A stretch of DNA of 64,000 bases from DATDIC01 sp963764525 (GCA_963764525.1 CAVXTC010000021.1:62001-126000), one strand, 5' to 3'; counted from the first letter of the stretch, positions 38,845 through 48,459 are shown. Notes: generated from the sequence alone by a model not told the origin. Numbers and translations are program-made.

Positions 38845-40053
38845 TCAGATGCCGAGCGAATCCAGGCGAATCACCTCCACCGTCGCGCCTTCCGGCAGCG
38901 CCGGCGCGTGCGGGGCGCGTAGGATCAGCGCGTCCGCCTGCGCCAGCCGCCGGAGCATTGCCGAATCCTGCACTGGGAAGGGCGTCGCGATCAGCGCTGC
39001 CGCCGGGGCCGCGCCGCAGCGTTGCCCGCATGTGGTCGGCGCGGCCGTCATTGGCGCCCAGCGCGGCGCCGAGCACGGCGGCAGTGACCGGCGGCGGGTC
39101 GCCCGGGCAGCCCGGACAGCCGTGCCAGCGCCGGCAGCAGGAACAGGATGGCGCAGACCAGTGCCGAGACCGGGTTGCCCGGCAGCCCGAGCACCGGAAC
39201 CGGCCCCATTCGCCCGAAGATCAGCGGCTTGCCGGGCCGCATGGCGATCTTCCAGAAATCCACCTCCAGCCCGCGTTGGGTCAGCCCTTCGATGACCAGA
39301 TCATGGTCGCCCACGCTCGCCCCTCCGGTGGTCACCAGCATATCAGCCGCCGCTGCCGCATCAGCCACACCGGCGATCGCCGCCAGATCGTCCCGGGCGA
39401 CCGGCAGCACCAGCGGATCGCCACCGCGCCGCGCGTACCAGGGCGGCCAAAGCGTGCGAATTGGAACTGACGATGCCACCCGGCGGCAAGGGTTCGCCGG
39501 GCATGGCGATCTCGTCGCCGGTGGCGAGCAGGGCGATACGCGGGCGACGATGCACGGTGATCCACGGATGGTTCGCCGCCGCCGCCAGCCCGACATCGCG
39601 CGCGGTCAACCGCCGGCCGGCCGGAACCACGGCCTCACCGGCGGCAAAATCCTGCCCGGCTCGGCGAATGTGGCGGCCGGCCCGCACCGTCTCGTTCACC
39701 CGCACCGTCTCGCCGTCACGGGTCGCATCTTCCTGCAGCAGGATCGCGTCCGCGCCTTCCGGGACGAAGCTGCCGGTGAAGATGCGCACCGCCGCTCCTC
39801 CACCGACATGCCCGGCGAACGGGTGCCCCGCCGGGGCGCTGCCGATCACCCGCAACCGCGCGCCCGCCTCACCGTCCGCCGCCCGCAGCGCGTACCCGTC
39901 CATTGCCGAGACATCCGCCGGCGGCTGGGTCAGCCGAGCCACGACGGGGGCGGCGGTGACCCGTCCCCAGGCCTCGGCCAGCGCCACGATTTCGGCCGGC
40001 AACGGGCGCAGACCGGCCAGGACGCGCACCCGGGCTTCCTCGACGCTGATCAT
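38845..40053 (-). pseudogene. moeA: molybdopterin molybdenumtransferase MoeA, three frameshifts
   Basis: Inserts molybdate into adenylylated molybdopterin. The first frame (ATG 40053) has VEEARVRVLAGLRPLPAEIV, the MoeA signature AMDGYALRAADGE, IFTGSFVPEGADAI and RIALLATGDEIAMPGEPLPP. Extra single bases near 39428, 39101 and 38999 move the frame. The second part has MLVTTGGASVGDHDLVIEGL and PVLGLPGNPVSALVCAILFL. The last part is LIATPFPVQDSAMLRRLAQA up to the stop at 38845. All functional motifs survive once the bases are removed. It follows moaC by 14 bp. Three breaks in such a conserved gene make assembly error a serious possibility. Confidence 0.82.
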
Positions 40054-40067
40054 TCGCCTGCCCCCGT

Positions 40068-40541
40068 TCAATCCTGCCGGAACTCCCCGGACTTGCCGCC
40101 CGCCTTATGGATCACCCGAACCGCCTCGATGCGCATGCCACGATCGACCGATTTGCACATGTCATACACGGTCAGCGCGGCGACCGAGACCGCCGTCAGC
40201 GCCTCCATCTCCACCCCCGTCTGGCCGGTGGTGCGCACGGTGGCCTCGATCTCCACCGCGCCGTCGCCGGCGCGGAGATCGACATTGACCGAGGCGATCG
40301 GCAGCGGATGGCACAGCGGGATCAGCTCCGCGGTGCGCTTCGCCGCCATGATCCCGGCCAGCCGGGCGACGCCAAGCACGTCGCCCTTGCTGGCCGTGCC
40401 ATCCCGGATCAGCGCCAGCGTGGCCGGCTGCATCGCCACGCGGGCGCGCGCAGTGGCTGCGCGCGCGGTCAACGGCTTGGCGGACACATCCACCATCGCC
40501 GCCTTGCCGGACGCATCGAAATGCGTCAGTCGCCCACTCAC
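40068..40541 (-). CDS. moaC: cyclic pyranopterin monophosphate synthase MoaC
   Basis: 157 residues, intact. It performs the second step of molybdenum-cofactor synthesis, making cyclic pyranopterin monophosphate from the MoaA product. Signature segments are GRLTHFDASGKAAMVDVSAK, TASKGDVLGVARLAGIMAAK, RTAELIPLCHPL and GVEMEALTAVSVAALTVYDM CK, followed by DRGMRIEAVRVIHKAGGKSG. The start overlaps the end of trpC by four bases, giving a trpC-moaC-moeA order with translational coupling. Confidence 0.95.
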   Translation of the reverse strand: MSGRLTHFDASGKAAMVDVSAKPLTARAATARARVAMQPATLALIRDGTASKGDVLGVARLAGIMAAKRTAELIPLCHPLPIASVNVDLRAGDGAVEIEATVRTTGQTGVEMEALTAVSVAALTVYDMCKSVDRGMRIEAVRVIHKAGGKSGEFRQD

Positions 40542-41396
40542 GCCCGCTCCTTATGGTCCGGGCCGTCACCGAGCAGCATTCGCACGGCCGCGACCGGGTC
40601 GGGCTGGCGCATCAGGCTCTCGCCGACGAGGAAGCAGAAACACCCGGCGCCGGTCAGCCGCTGCAGGTCCGCGTTGTCGCGGATGCCGCTCTCGGCGATC
40701 AGGAAACGGTCGGGGGGCACCAGCGGCGCCAGGGTCTCGGTTGTCGCCAAATCCGTCTGCAATGTCTTGAGGTTGCGGTTGTTGATGCCGATCAGTTGCG
40801 TCTGCAACCCGAGGGCGCGGTCGAGTTCCCGCCGATCATGCACCTCCGCCAGCACATCGAGGTCGAGCGAACGCGCCACGTCTTCAAGCTCGCGCGCCTG
40901 GTCGTCCGACAGTGCGGCCATGATCAGCAGGATGCAGTCGGCGCCGAGCGCCCGGCTTTCGTACACCTGCCAGGGATCGAGGATGAAGTCCTTGCGCAGC
41001 ACGGGCAGTTCAACGGCCGCGCGGGCGGCGATCAGGTCGCGGTTGCTGCCCTGGAAATCCGGTCTGTTGGTCAGCACGGACAGGCACGTCGCGCCGCCGT
41101 CGCGATAGGCAACGGCCAGCGACGCCGCATCGAAATCGGCGCGGATCAACCCGCCCGACGGGGAGGCTTTCTTGATTTCAGCGATCAGCGCGAACCGTCC
41201 TTCTCCGGTGGCGTGCTTCAGCACCTGGCCGAAGCCACGGGGCGGGTCGGCCCTGCGCCGCAATCGCTTGGCGCAGGCGGTCGATGCTGATCTCCGCCTT
41301 GCGGCGGGCCAGCTCGGTCAGCGTCTCCCCGCAGATTCGCGCCAGCACGTCCGAGCCGGAGCCTGCCTCGGTGCCCGCAGGCATATCGTTTGCCAT
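40538..41396 (-). pseudogene. trpC: indole-3-glycerol-phosphate synthase TrpC, one frameshift
   Basis: Tryptophan pathway enzyme with a (beta/alpha)8 barrel. The N-terminus (ATG 41396, with GGCGAGGAG upstream) reads DVLARICGETLTELARRKAE and RLRQAIAAQG. An extra base near 41245 separates it from the main frame, which has ALIAEIKKASPSGG (catalytic Lys), LPVLRKDFILDPWQVYESRA, IGINNRNLKTLQTDL and LIAESGIRDNADL. The span is 859 bp, one more than a multiple of three. The remaining frame alone lacks the first ~45 residues but keeps the catalytic barrel. Confidence 0.88.
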
Positions 41397-41422
41397 CGGT
41401 TCTCCTCGCCGGTACGTCGCGC

Positions 41423-42452
41423 TCAATGCGACGGCGGCGGCTGATTGGTTTCGCGCCGCAGCCGTTCCAGCGCGGCGAGTGCCGCACCCGACTGCAGCGC
41501 CCGGTCGGCCAGCGCCAACCCCTCCCGCAGTCCGCCGGTACGGCCGGCCACGATCAGGGCGGCGGCGGCGTTCAGCAACACGGTGTCGCGATAGGGGCCG
41601 CGCGCGCCCTCCAACAACGCCAGCAGCGCGGAGGCGTTCAGCGCCGCATCGCCGCCGCTGATCGCCTCGATCGGCGCGCGCTTCAGGCCGGCATCTTCGG
41701 GGCTGACGGCGAAGCTGCGTGATGCTGCCGTCGCGCAGCGCCACGACCTGGCTTTCGCCGGCCACGGTCAACTCATCGAGACCCTGGCCGTGCACGATCC
41801 AGGCGGCCTCGGTGCCCAGGCGGGCGAGGGTTTCCGCCATCGGCCGCGCCCATTCGGGGGCGAACACGCCGGTGAACTGGCGGCGCACGCCGGCCGGGTT
41901 GGACAGCGGGCCGAGCAGGTTGAAGATCGTCCGCGTGCCCAATTCGACGCGCGGGCCGGCCGCATGACGCATCGAGGGATGGTGGCGCGGGGCGAACAGG
42001 AAGGCGCAACCTGCCGCGCGCAGGATGTCGGGCAGTCGGTCGAGCGGCACATCGACGTTGACGCCGAGCGCCGTCAGCACGTCCGCCCCGCCGGTGCGCG
42101 ACGACAGCGCCCGGTTGCCGTGCTTGGCGACCGGCACGCCGGCGCCGGCAACCACGAAGGTGACCGCGGTGGAGATGTTCAGGGTGCCGGCATTGTCGCC
42201 GCCGGTGCCGCAGACATCCATGGCATCGTCTGGTGCGGCGACGGTTGCCATGCGGGCACGCAGGGCGCGGACCGCTCCGGTCAGTTCGGCCACGCTTTCG
42301 CCGCGCACCCGCATCGCCATCAGCAAGCCGCCGATCTGCGCCGGCGTGGCTTCGCCGGACATGATGATGTCGAAGGCGTGCTCGGCTTCCGTTTCGGTCA
42401 GCGTGGCGCCGGCGGCGAGGCGGGCGAGGACGGGTTTGAGGGTGTTCGACAC
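41423..42452 (-). pseudogene. trpD: anthranilate phosphoribosyltransferase TrpD, one frameshift
   Basis: Transfers phosphoribose from PRPP to anthranilate. The long frame from ATG 42452 has MSGEATPAQIGGLLMAMRVR, the PRPP-binding DVCGTGGDNAGTLNISTAV, AKHGNRALSSRTGGADVLTA, FAPRHHPSMRHA and RTIFNLLGPLSNPAG. An extra base near 41717 breaks it after RDGSIT. The true C-terminus (LLEGARGPYRDTVLLNAAAA, VAGRTGGLREGLALADRALQ) is in another frame and stops at 41423. The span of 1030 bp is one base off a multiple of three. It lies 6 bp after trpG. Confidence 0.88.
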
Positions 42453-42458
42453 CGCGCC

Positions 42459-43058
42459 TCAGGCGGCGGCGCGTGCCGGGGCGTTGTCGCCGCGGGCGAT
42501 GGCGAGAAAGTTGGCAAGGATTTCGTGGCCGGACTCGCTAGCGATGCTTTCGGGGTGGAACTGCACCCCGAACACCGGCAGCACACGGTGGCGCAGCGCC
42601 ATGACCAGCCCGTCCTCGGTCCAGGCGGTGGGGGTCAGCACGTCAGGCAGGGTGGCGCGGTCGATGATCAGGCTGTGGTAGCGGGTGGCCTGGAACGGCG
42701 AGGGGATGCCGCCCAGGATGTCGGTGCGGGCGTGGAAAACGCGGCTGACCTTGCCGTGCATCGGTGCCGGAGCGCGCACCACCTGGCCGCCGAACGCCTG
42801 GCCGACCGCTTGGTGGCCGAGGCAGACGCCAAGGATCGGTATCTTGCCCGCCGCCGCTTCGATCAGCTTCAGGCAGATGCCGGCATCATTCGGCGTGCAG
42901 GGGCCGGGGGACAGCACGATGGCTTCCGGCGCGCGGGCCAGCACGCTGTCCACCGAGATGGCGTCGTTGCGCCAGACCTCGCAGCGCGCGCCGACGTCGC
43001 CGAGGAAGTGCACCAGGTTGAAGGTGAAGCTGTCGTAGTTGTCGATGACGAGGATCAT
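42459..43058 (-). CDS. trpG: anthranilate / aminodeoxychorismate synthase component II (glutamine amidotransferase)
   Basis: 199 residues, intact. The class I glutamine amidotransferase supplies ammonia to TrpE or PabB. It begins MILVIDNYDSFTFNLVHFLG. The oxyanion segment is LSPGPCTPNDAG, the nucleophile is Cys79 in GVCLGHQAVGQ, and the His-Glu pair is in FGVQFHPESIASESG. Its place directly before trpD and trpC favours the tryptophan role, but the same protein often serves folate synthesis. No trpE is in the window. Confidence 0.93.
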   Translation of the reverse strand: MILVIDNYDSFTFNLVHFLGDVGARCEVWRNDAISVDSVLARAPEAIVLSPGPCTPNDAGICLKLIEAAAGKIPILGVCLGHQAVGQAFGGQVVRAPAPMHGKVSRVFHARTDILGGIPSPFQATRYHSLIIDRATLPDVLTPTAWTEDGLVMALRHRVLPVFGVQFHPESIASESGHEILANFLAIARGDNAPARAAA

Positions 43059-43089
43059 GCGGCGATCCTTTGCCGAGATGGGGCGGGCG

Positions 43090-43383
43090 TCAATAAGGGG
43101 GCGGTAAGTGGCGATCGTGAAACGCCGCGGTGCCGGCTAATCTCGCCCCCGTCGCGCTCGAGAGCGGGGACAAAAGCCGCCCTGTCAGGGCCGCGATAGC
43201 GCCGTCCGTAAGCAGGCGTTCGAGCCGGCGGTTCAACTCTGCAATCTCATCGAACCCGATATGCACCGCTCGTTCCAGCGCCCCGAAGCGGGCTTCCAAC
43301 CCGGAAAGCCGGGTCTCGATTACGGCAAATCGGGGCTCGATGGCATCCAGCCGTGCATGCATGCGGCGCTGCTCCGCCGGCAT
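43090..43383 (-). CDS. hypothetical coiled-coil protein
   Basis: 97 codons. Residues 8-60 have heptad spacing of hydrophobic residues (LDAIEPRFAVIETRLSGLEA then RFGALERAVHIGFDEIAELN), predicting a coiled coil. The tail is unstructured. It is 31 bp upstream of trpG on the same strand and may be its leader-side neighbour. No family recognised, and the long plus-strand frame over it is less protein-like. A real gene is plausible but not certain. Confidence 0.4.
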   Translation of the reverse strand: MPAEQRRMHARLDAIEPRFAVIETRLSGLEARFGALERAVHIGFDEIAELNRRLERLLTDGAIAALTGRLLSPLSSATGARLAGTAAFHDRHLPPPY

Positions 43384-43408
43384 GCCCCGAACCAGACGTC
43401 CAAGCAGC

Positions 43409-43555
43409 TCGAGGGAAATCGGCTGTTTGTCCGAAGAGTTCGAGTTCTACCTCGACGAGACCGACGTCTGCTGTCGGCTGGTGGATGCAGGCTGGTTGAT
43501 CCGGCGGCTACCTGATGCGGTCGTACACCATAAGTTTCTACCGAGCGCGATTCGC
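43409..43555 (+). pseudogene. glycosyltransferase family 2 fragment
   Basis: Only about 48 residues remain: EIGCLSEEFEFYLDETDVCC then RLVDAGWLIRRLPDAVVHHK FLPS. This is the well-conserved part near the active site of rhamnosyl/GT2 enzymes (EEFFFYLDETD, VHHKFLPS). Both sides are lost, and the fragment runs straight into a GT4 fragment of opposite strand. Confidence 0.6.
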
Positions 43556-43745
43556 ACCGCCGACCCAGATTGTAGGCATCGTAGACGACTGGCACGCATC
43601 CGGCTCGTAACCCCTCGGCTGCCGGACGGCAGAAGCCCTCATAATAGGACGGCATGGCCAGGATATGTGCCGAGTGGAAGAGTCGTTGTCGCTCGGCGTC
43701 AACCGTGCCGGCAAAATACACCTGCGCCTGAACAAAGACCACCAT
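43556..43745 (-). pseudogene. glycosyltransferase family 4 fragment
   Basis: On the minus strand: VYFAGTVDAERQRLFHSAHI then LAMPSYYEGFCRPAAEGLRA and GCVPVVYDAYNLG. This is the donor-site region with the EX7E motif (EGFCRPAAE). The N-terminal domain and the extreme C-terminus are missing. The head-to-head contact with the GT2 fragment at 43555 marks a deletion or rearrangement junction. Confidence 0.6.
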
Positions 43746-43836
43746 GTCCGCGATCGCTCAACGCAGCGGATAGTGCCGGCGGTTGTTCAAAAGTGAAAAA
43801 TATAACTTGCTCTTCAGAACGGGATAGAGAACACGC

Positions 43837-44124
43837 GTGATGCGGCCTCATATCGCTGCTGGGCTTGGATGCGTGGTGCCCGCCGGGGATTTCGGTTCCC
43901 TGGAAAATCTCGTTCGGGAGTTGCCGGCCGCATTGGAAAGACCAGCAGAACAGCTTCTGCCACTCGATCGTGGCCGGACCTCGGCTGATGAGCTCTCCGA
44001 TCTTGCCCATCGGCACATTGCCAGCTGCGCGTTTGAGACAGTGAGCCTACAGGTACGCGAGCGTGTGCTGAGACTCGCACAACGCAACCGCGCCGATCCA
44101 CCAGCGGATTTTCATTCAAACTGA
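43837..44124 (+). CDS. hypothetical protein, possibly another glycosyltransferase tail
   Basis: 95 codons, beginning MRPHIAAGLGCVVPAGDFGS LENLVREL. The phrase VVPAGDFGSLENLVRELPAA looks like the C-terminal helix region of GT4 enzymes, so this may be a third remnant in the 43.4-44.1 kb patch. No ribosome site of note. It may not be translated. Confidence 0.3.
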   Translation: MMRPHIAAGLGCVVPAGDFGSLENLVRELPAALERPAEQLLPLDRGRTSADELSDLAHRHIASCAFETVSLQVRERVLRLAQRNRADPPADFHSN

Positions 44125-44167
44125 CGACCTCGCCACCGACAAGATGGTACGGGTTTGCCCCACACGA

Positions 44168-44656
44168 TTAGCTTCCGGGGACGGCAGCGTTCCGCTCGTC
44201 GCCCAAGCTTACGCGTCCGGTCAACCAGTCCACTGACAGCAGGGCGCGATGGGTTCCATCGGCCAGCACCACGATGCCGCCTGAGGAACCGCCATCGGGC
44301 GAGAACCGGATGCCAGTAAGCCAATTCCCGGCAACCAGATTCGCCGGCGCGGTCACGGTGATTGCGACCGACCACGGCAGCGAGCGCGGCGGGTCGCCGC
44401 CAGTCTGATATTGATGCGTCGCTGTATCGATCACCAGCAGCACGGTGCGATCACTCACGATCGCCCGCGCCCGTGCCGATCGCAGTGCGCCAGCCAACTC
44501 GCTCGACGCAGCCCGCAACTCCAGCGCCGCGCTGCGCATCGGTCCTCGCGTGACGACGATCCCGAGCACCAGCCCCAGCACCGCCAGCACCACAAGCAAT
44601 TCCAGCAAGGTGAACCCGGCGGGGTCATCACGCCGGATCATCCTGGTCGCTGGCAT
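44168..44656 (-). CDS. gspH: type II secretion minor pseudopilin GspH
   Basis: 162 residues. The prepilin signal is MPATRMIRRDDPA-G/FTLLELLVVLAVLGL, with the cleavage Gly, the N-methylated Phe and Glu at +5. The hydrophobic helix leads into a globular domain (LRAASSELAGALRSARARAI, VLADGTHRALLSVDWLTGRV) typical of GspH. It would cap the pseudopilus that pushes folded proteins through the outer-membrane secretin. It lies 4 bp after gspF on the same strand. Confidence 0.85.
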   Translation of the reverse strand: MPATRMIRRDDPAGFTLLELLVVLAVLGLVLGIVVTRGPMRSAALELRAASSELAGALRSARARAIVSDRTVLLVIDTATHQYQTGGDPPRSLPWSVAITVTAPANLVAGNWLTGIRFSPDGGSSGGIVVLADGTHRALLSVDWLTGRVSLGDERNAAVPGS

Positions 44657-44660
44657 GATC

Positions 44661-45884
44661 TCAGTTCGCCAGGTCGTTGAGGCTGAGCATCGCGACCAGC
44701 AGGGAGCTGACGATCCCGGCGACGGCGAGCCCCATGGCGATCGTGATCACCGGCACCAGAAGGGCGACCAGCCGCTGCACCCCGAGCCGGGTCTTCTCCT
44801 CGTGGATATCCGCTGCGCGCAGTGCCATCGGGCCGAGTTGTGCGGTTTCTTCCCCAAGCCGCAGAAGATAGATGGTGCGCAACGGGAAGACCCCGGGTTG
44901 GGCCAGCCCCGACAGGCCGTCGCCGTTCCGCGCCGACACGACCGCCTGGTCCACCGCCGCTACGCCTGCCCGATTGCCGAGCACGTCGCGAACGGTGCCG
45001 AGCGCGGCGATCAGCGGCACGCCGTTGATAATCAGCGTCCCCAGGGTGCGGGTCATGCGGGACGCCAGCACCTCCCGCAGGAGGCTGCCGACCACCGGCA
45101 AGCGTAGCAGGGCGCGGTCCGTCCGCAGCCGTGGGCCCGGCCGCGCCAGCACCTGTCGCGCTGCGAGACCCAGCACAATGACCACCAGCAGGCCGGCAAT
45201 CCCGTACGCTGACACCGCATCGCCGATACCAATAAGGATTCGTGTGGGGCGCGGCAGCGCCACCCCATTCTGCGCAAACAGCGGCACGAACTGCGGCAGC
45301 ACGTCGGTCAGCAGCAGCGTGATCGAGCCGATCGCGGCGACCAGCAACAGGGCCGGATAGATCATGGCAGACGTCACCGCGGCGGCCAGGCTCCGCTGGC
45401 GCTCCAGCATGGCGGCAAGTCGTTCCAGCGACCCGGCCAACTGACCGCCGGCCTCGCCGGCGCGCACCATGCCGACATAAAGGCGCGAGAAGCTGTGCGG
45501 ATCCTGGGCCAGCGCGTCCGCAAGCGGACTGCCGTCGCGCACCGCGTCACGCAGTCGTTGCATCGATCGGTTTACCCGGGCACTTGGCGCCGTCTCTGTC
45601 AGGAAGCGCAGCGCGCGGTCCAGGTCCTGCCCAGCAGTCAGCATGACCGCCAGCTCGCGGGTCACGTTCGCAACGTCCTGCCGAGATAATCCCCGGCGGC
45701 GCGCGAACTTGATGCCAAGGAGGCCGGTCAGAACGGAGCCGGCGCCGTCCGCCGGATCAGCGCGCAGCGGGATGCTGCCGGCGTGCTGCAGCCGCTCGAT
45801 AACCGCTGCCTCGGTCGGCGCGTCCATCCGGCCGGTGGTCACCTCGCCGCTCGGGCTGATCGCCTTGTACCGGAATGCCGGCAT
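44661..45884 (-). CDS. gspF: type II secretion inner-membrane platform protein GspF
   Basis: 407 residues beginning MPAFRYKAISPSGEVTTGRM, the classic GspF/PilC opening. Two GspF cytoplasmic domains (VTRELAVMLTAGQDLDRALR and LASRMTRTLGTLIINGVPLI) and three membrane helices (YPALLLVAAIGSITLLLTDV, IAGLLVVIVLGLAA, LVPVITIAMGLAVAGIVSSL) are present. It forms the platform that the GspE ATPase drives. It is 4 bp after gspE and 4 bp before gspH, one operon. Confidence 0.93.
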   Translation of the reverse strand: MPAFRYKAISPSGEVTTGRMDAPTEAAVIERLQHAGSIPLRADPADGAGSVLTGLLGIKFARRRGLSRQDVANVTRELAVMLTAGQDLDRALRFLTETAPSARVNRSMQRLRDAVRDGSPLADALAQDPHSFSRLYVGMVRAGEAGGQLAGSLERLAAMLERQRSLAAAVTSAMIYPALLLVAAIGSITLLLTDVLPQFVPLFAQNGVALPRPTRILIGIGDAVSAYGIAGLLVVIVLGLAARQVLARPGPRLRTDRALLRLPVVGSLLREVLASRMTRTLGTLIINGVPLIAALGTVRDVLGNRAGVAAVDQAVVSARNGDGLSGLAQPGVFPLRTIYLLRLGEETAQLGPMALRAADIHEEKTRLGVQRLVALLVPVITIAMGLAVAGIVSSLLVAMLSLNDLAN

Positions 45885-45888
45885 CGGC

Positions 45889-47646
45889 TCAGCTCTCCTC
45901 GCGGATGCTGCGGTCCAGTTCCTCGATTGACGTCAGGCCCTCCACTGCCGCCTGCAGGCCGGCCTGGAACATCGGCACCATGCCGGCGGCCACCGCCGCC
46001 CGTTCGATCTCGGCATGCTTGGCACCGGCGAATATCAGCGCTTCGATGGCCGGGGTCGGCATCAGGAATTCGGCCACCGCAAGCCGCCCGCGGTATCCGG
46101 TCTGCCGGCACTCGGGGCAACCGACCGCGTGCCACAGCGTGACCGGCCGACGCGGCGCAAGGCGGTCCAGCCCGAGCCGCTCCACCAGCTCCGGCGGTGC
46201 AACCGCTTCGTGCCGGCAGCGCAGGCACAGCCGGCGCACCAGCCGTTGCGCCAGCACACCGCGCAGCACCGCGGTCAGCAGGTAATCCTCCAGTCCCATG
46301 TCGCGCAGCCGGGTGATCGTCGCGGCGGCCGAATTGGTGTGCAGAGTGGATAGCACGAGATGTCCGGTCAGCGCCGCCTGGGCCGCGATCTGAGCGGTTT
46401 CCAGGTCACGGATTTCGCCGACCATGATCACATCGGGGTCCTGGCGGAGGATGGACCGCAACAACCGGGCGAAGGTCAGCTCGATCTGCGGCTTCACCTG
46501 CACCTGGTTGATGCCGGCAAGTTGGTACTCGATCGGATCCTCGACCGTGACCACCTTGCGAACCGTCGTGTTGAGCGACAGCAGCCCGGTGTAGAGCGTC
46601 GTGGTCTTGCCGCTACCGGTGGGGCCGGTCACCAGCACGATGCCGTTCGGCAAGGCCAGCGCCTGCGTCAGTTGCGCGATCACCCGCGGCGGCAGGCCAA
46701 GCCGCGCGAAATCGAACACCACCGCGTTGCGGTCCAGCACGCGCAACACCAGGGTTTCACCGTACAGCGTCGGGATCGTGGAAATACGGAAATCCGTCTC
46801 CTGTCCGCGCACCGCCAGCCGAATTCGACCATCCTGTGGCAGTCGCCGCTCGGCGATGTCGAGGCGCGCCATGATCTTGATGCGTGACACGATCGCCGAG
46901 GCGAGCCTCGCCGGCGGGCTGTCCATCTCGTGCAGCAGTCCGTCGTAGCGGTAGCGCACGCGCAGCCGGTCCTCGAACGGCTCGATATGGACATCCGAGG
47001 CCTGGGTCTCCACCGCACCGGCGATGATCTGGTTCACCAGCCGGATCACCGGCGCTTCACTGGCAAGATCCTTGAGCCGCTCGGCATCTTCCTCGATCGG
47101 CGCGCCTTCCGGTTCCGGATGCTGGCCGGGGATTCCTTCGGCGGTCGAATACAGACGTTCGAACGCCGCCTCCATCTCAATCGGCACGGCTACGGTCAGC
47201 ACCACGCGCCGGCCGGTCGCCGCGGCGATTGCCGAAGCGGTGAAATCGTCGAGCGGGTCGGCGACCGCCACCAGCACGCTGTCGTCCATCAGTGTCACCG
47301 GCATCGCCCACGCCGCTCGCAGGAACCGGTCCGGCAGTTGGCCGCCGAGCAGCTTCTCGTCGCGCGGATAGTCCTCGGGCCGCATGAGCTCCAGCCCGGA
47401 GATCGCAGCGAGCGCCTCGGCAAGCCCGCGCTCGCTCACCAAGCCGAGCTGCAGCAGGACCCGATCGAGACGCTGGCCGGTTTCTGTTGCCACCCGCCGG
47501 CCGCGTTCGATCGTCCGTGCGTCGCACTGGCCGCGTTCCATCAGATACGTCGCCAGTTGCTCGATCGACGGCGTCGAGAGAGTCGCGGCCGCGCTTACTG
47601 TCAGCGGTGCAGGCGCACTGTCCATTGTCTTGTCCGTCCCGGTCAT
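45889..47646 (-). CDS. gspE: type II secretion ATPase GspE
   Basis: Hexameric cytoplasmic ATPase, about 585 residues from ATG 47646 (ATG 47625 is possible; the open frame to 48162 overlaps the divergent peptidase gene and is rejected). The N-terminal GspE-N domain is followed by the arginine-finger region DVHIEPFEDRLRVRYRYDGL, Walker A TGPTGSGKTTTLYTGL, the Asp box VVTVEDPIEYQLAGINQVQV, Walker B DPDVIMVGEIRDLETA and HLVLSTLHTNSAAAT. A four-cysteine zinc motif (CLRCRHE ... CPECRQTG) is near the C-terminus. It is divergent from gspO with only 24 bp between starts. Confidence 0.94.
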   Translation of the reverse strand: MTGTDKTMDSAPAPLTVSAAATLSTPSIEQLATYLMERGQCDARTIERGRRVATETGQRLDRVLLQLGLVSERGLAEALAAISGLELMRPEDYPRDEKLLGGQLPDRFLRAAWAMPVTLMDDSVLVAVADPLDDFTASAIAAATGRRVVLTVAVPIEMEAAFERLYSTAEGIPGQHPEPEGAPIEEDAERLKDLASEAPVIRLVNQIIAGAVETQASDVHIEPFEDRLRVRYRYDGLLHEMDSPPARLASAIVSRIKIMARLDIAERRLPQDGRIRLAVRGQETDFRISTIPTLYGETLVLRVLDRNAVVFDFARLGLPPRVIAQLTQALALPNGIVLVTGPTGSGKTTTLYTGLLSLNTTVRKVVTVEDPIEYQLAGINQVQVKPQIELTFARLLRSILRQDPDVIMVGEIRDLETAQIAAQAALTGHLVLSTLHTNSAAATITRLRDMGLEDYLLTAVLRGVLAQRLVRRLCLRCRHEAVAPPELVERLGLDRLAPRRPVTLWHAVGCPECRQTGYRGRLAVAEFLMPTPAIEALIFAGAKHAEIERAAVAAGMVPMFQAGLQAAVEGLTSIEELDRSIREES

Positions 47647-47670
47647 GGCACAGCCGGCGGAGTTTGGCGA

Positions 47671-48459
47671 ATGACGCATCGGAGCGCGATCGTGGCTGCC
47701 CCAATCGCCGAGTGGATCTGGCCGGTACTCGTGGCGCCATTTGTTGGCAGCTTTCTCGGTGTGCTGATCAGGCGGCTGCCGGAGCGAAAGCCCATCGGAC
47801 TGGCGCGCTCGGAATGCGATTGCTGCGGGCGGACGCTGGCCGCATGGGAGCTGGTGCCGCTGGCGAGCTGGCTGGCGTTGCGCGGCCGCTGCCGAAGCTG
47901 CGGCGCGCCGATCGCCGCCTTTCATCCGGCAGTGGAACTGGCCGCCGTTTTGGTTGCGGTCGGCGCCATCTGGGCCGACGCCGCGTGGAGCTACGGAGGT
48001 GCCGCGCAGGTCTGGGTCGGCTGCGGGCTCGGATGGACCCTGCTGTGCCTGGGCTGGATCGACTGGGAGCAATTCCGGCTGCCGGACGCGCTGACTTTGC
48101 CGTTGATCATCGCCGGGCTGCTGGCGGCTTGGGTCCTTGATTGCGGCGCGGTTACCGATCACGCCGCGGCCGCCATGCTGGGCTATGCAGGACTGCGGCT
48201 GGTGAACGCGGTTTATCGGCGGTTACGCAACCGTGATGGGCTGGGCCCCGGCGACGCCAAGCTGTTTGCTGCCTGCGGCGCCTGGGTGGGCCTGGTGCCA
48301 CTGCCATCCGTCCTGCTGTTCGCCGCGCTTGGCGGAATCGCCATCGCGGTGGCGCGCGCTCTGGCGGGAGAGCAACTTCGTGCCACCACCCGCCTTCCGT
48401 TCGGCGCCTGCCTCGCCGGCGCGCTCTGGGTGGTCTGGCTGCTTATGGATAGAGCATGA
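47671..48459 (+). CDS. gspO: prepilin peptidase / N-methyltransferase (GspO/PilD)
   Basis: 262 residues. Cuts and methylates the pseudopilins encoded around it. The N-terminal part has GSFLGVLIRRLPERKPIGLA and two zinc-binding Cys pairs (CDCCGRT ... CRSCGAP). Aspartic-protease motifs are GWIDWEQFRLPDAL and the later GLGPGDAKLFAACGAW, both in place. About seven membrane helices are predicted. ATG 47671 faces gspE; the longer open frame upstream is the antisense of gspE and is rejected. Confidence 0.9.
   Translation: MTHRSAIVAAPIAEWIWPVLVAPFVGSFLGVLIRRLPERKPIGLARSECDCCGRTLAAWELVPLASWLALRGRCRSCGAPIAAFHPAVELAAVLVAVGAIWADAAWSYGGAAQVWVGCGLGWTLLCLGWIDWEQFRLPDALTLPLIIAGLLAAWVLDCGAVTDHAAAAMLGYAGLRLVNAVYRRLRNRDGLGPGDAKLFAACGAWVGLVPLPSVLLFAALGGIAIAVARALAGEQLRATTRLPFGACLAGALWVVWLLMDRA

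Noticed and set aside
46930..47670. Long plus-strand frame upstream of gspO
   Set aside because: It is the antisense shadow of gspE; the peptidase motifs begin only after 47671.
47647..48162. Upstream extension of gspE
   Set aside because: It runs antisense through the prepilin peptidase gene and has no GspE-like sequence; ATG 47646 fits the family length.
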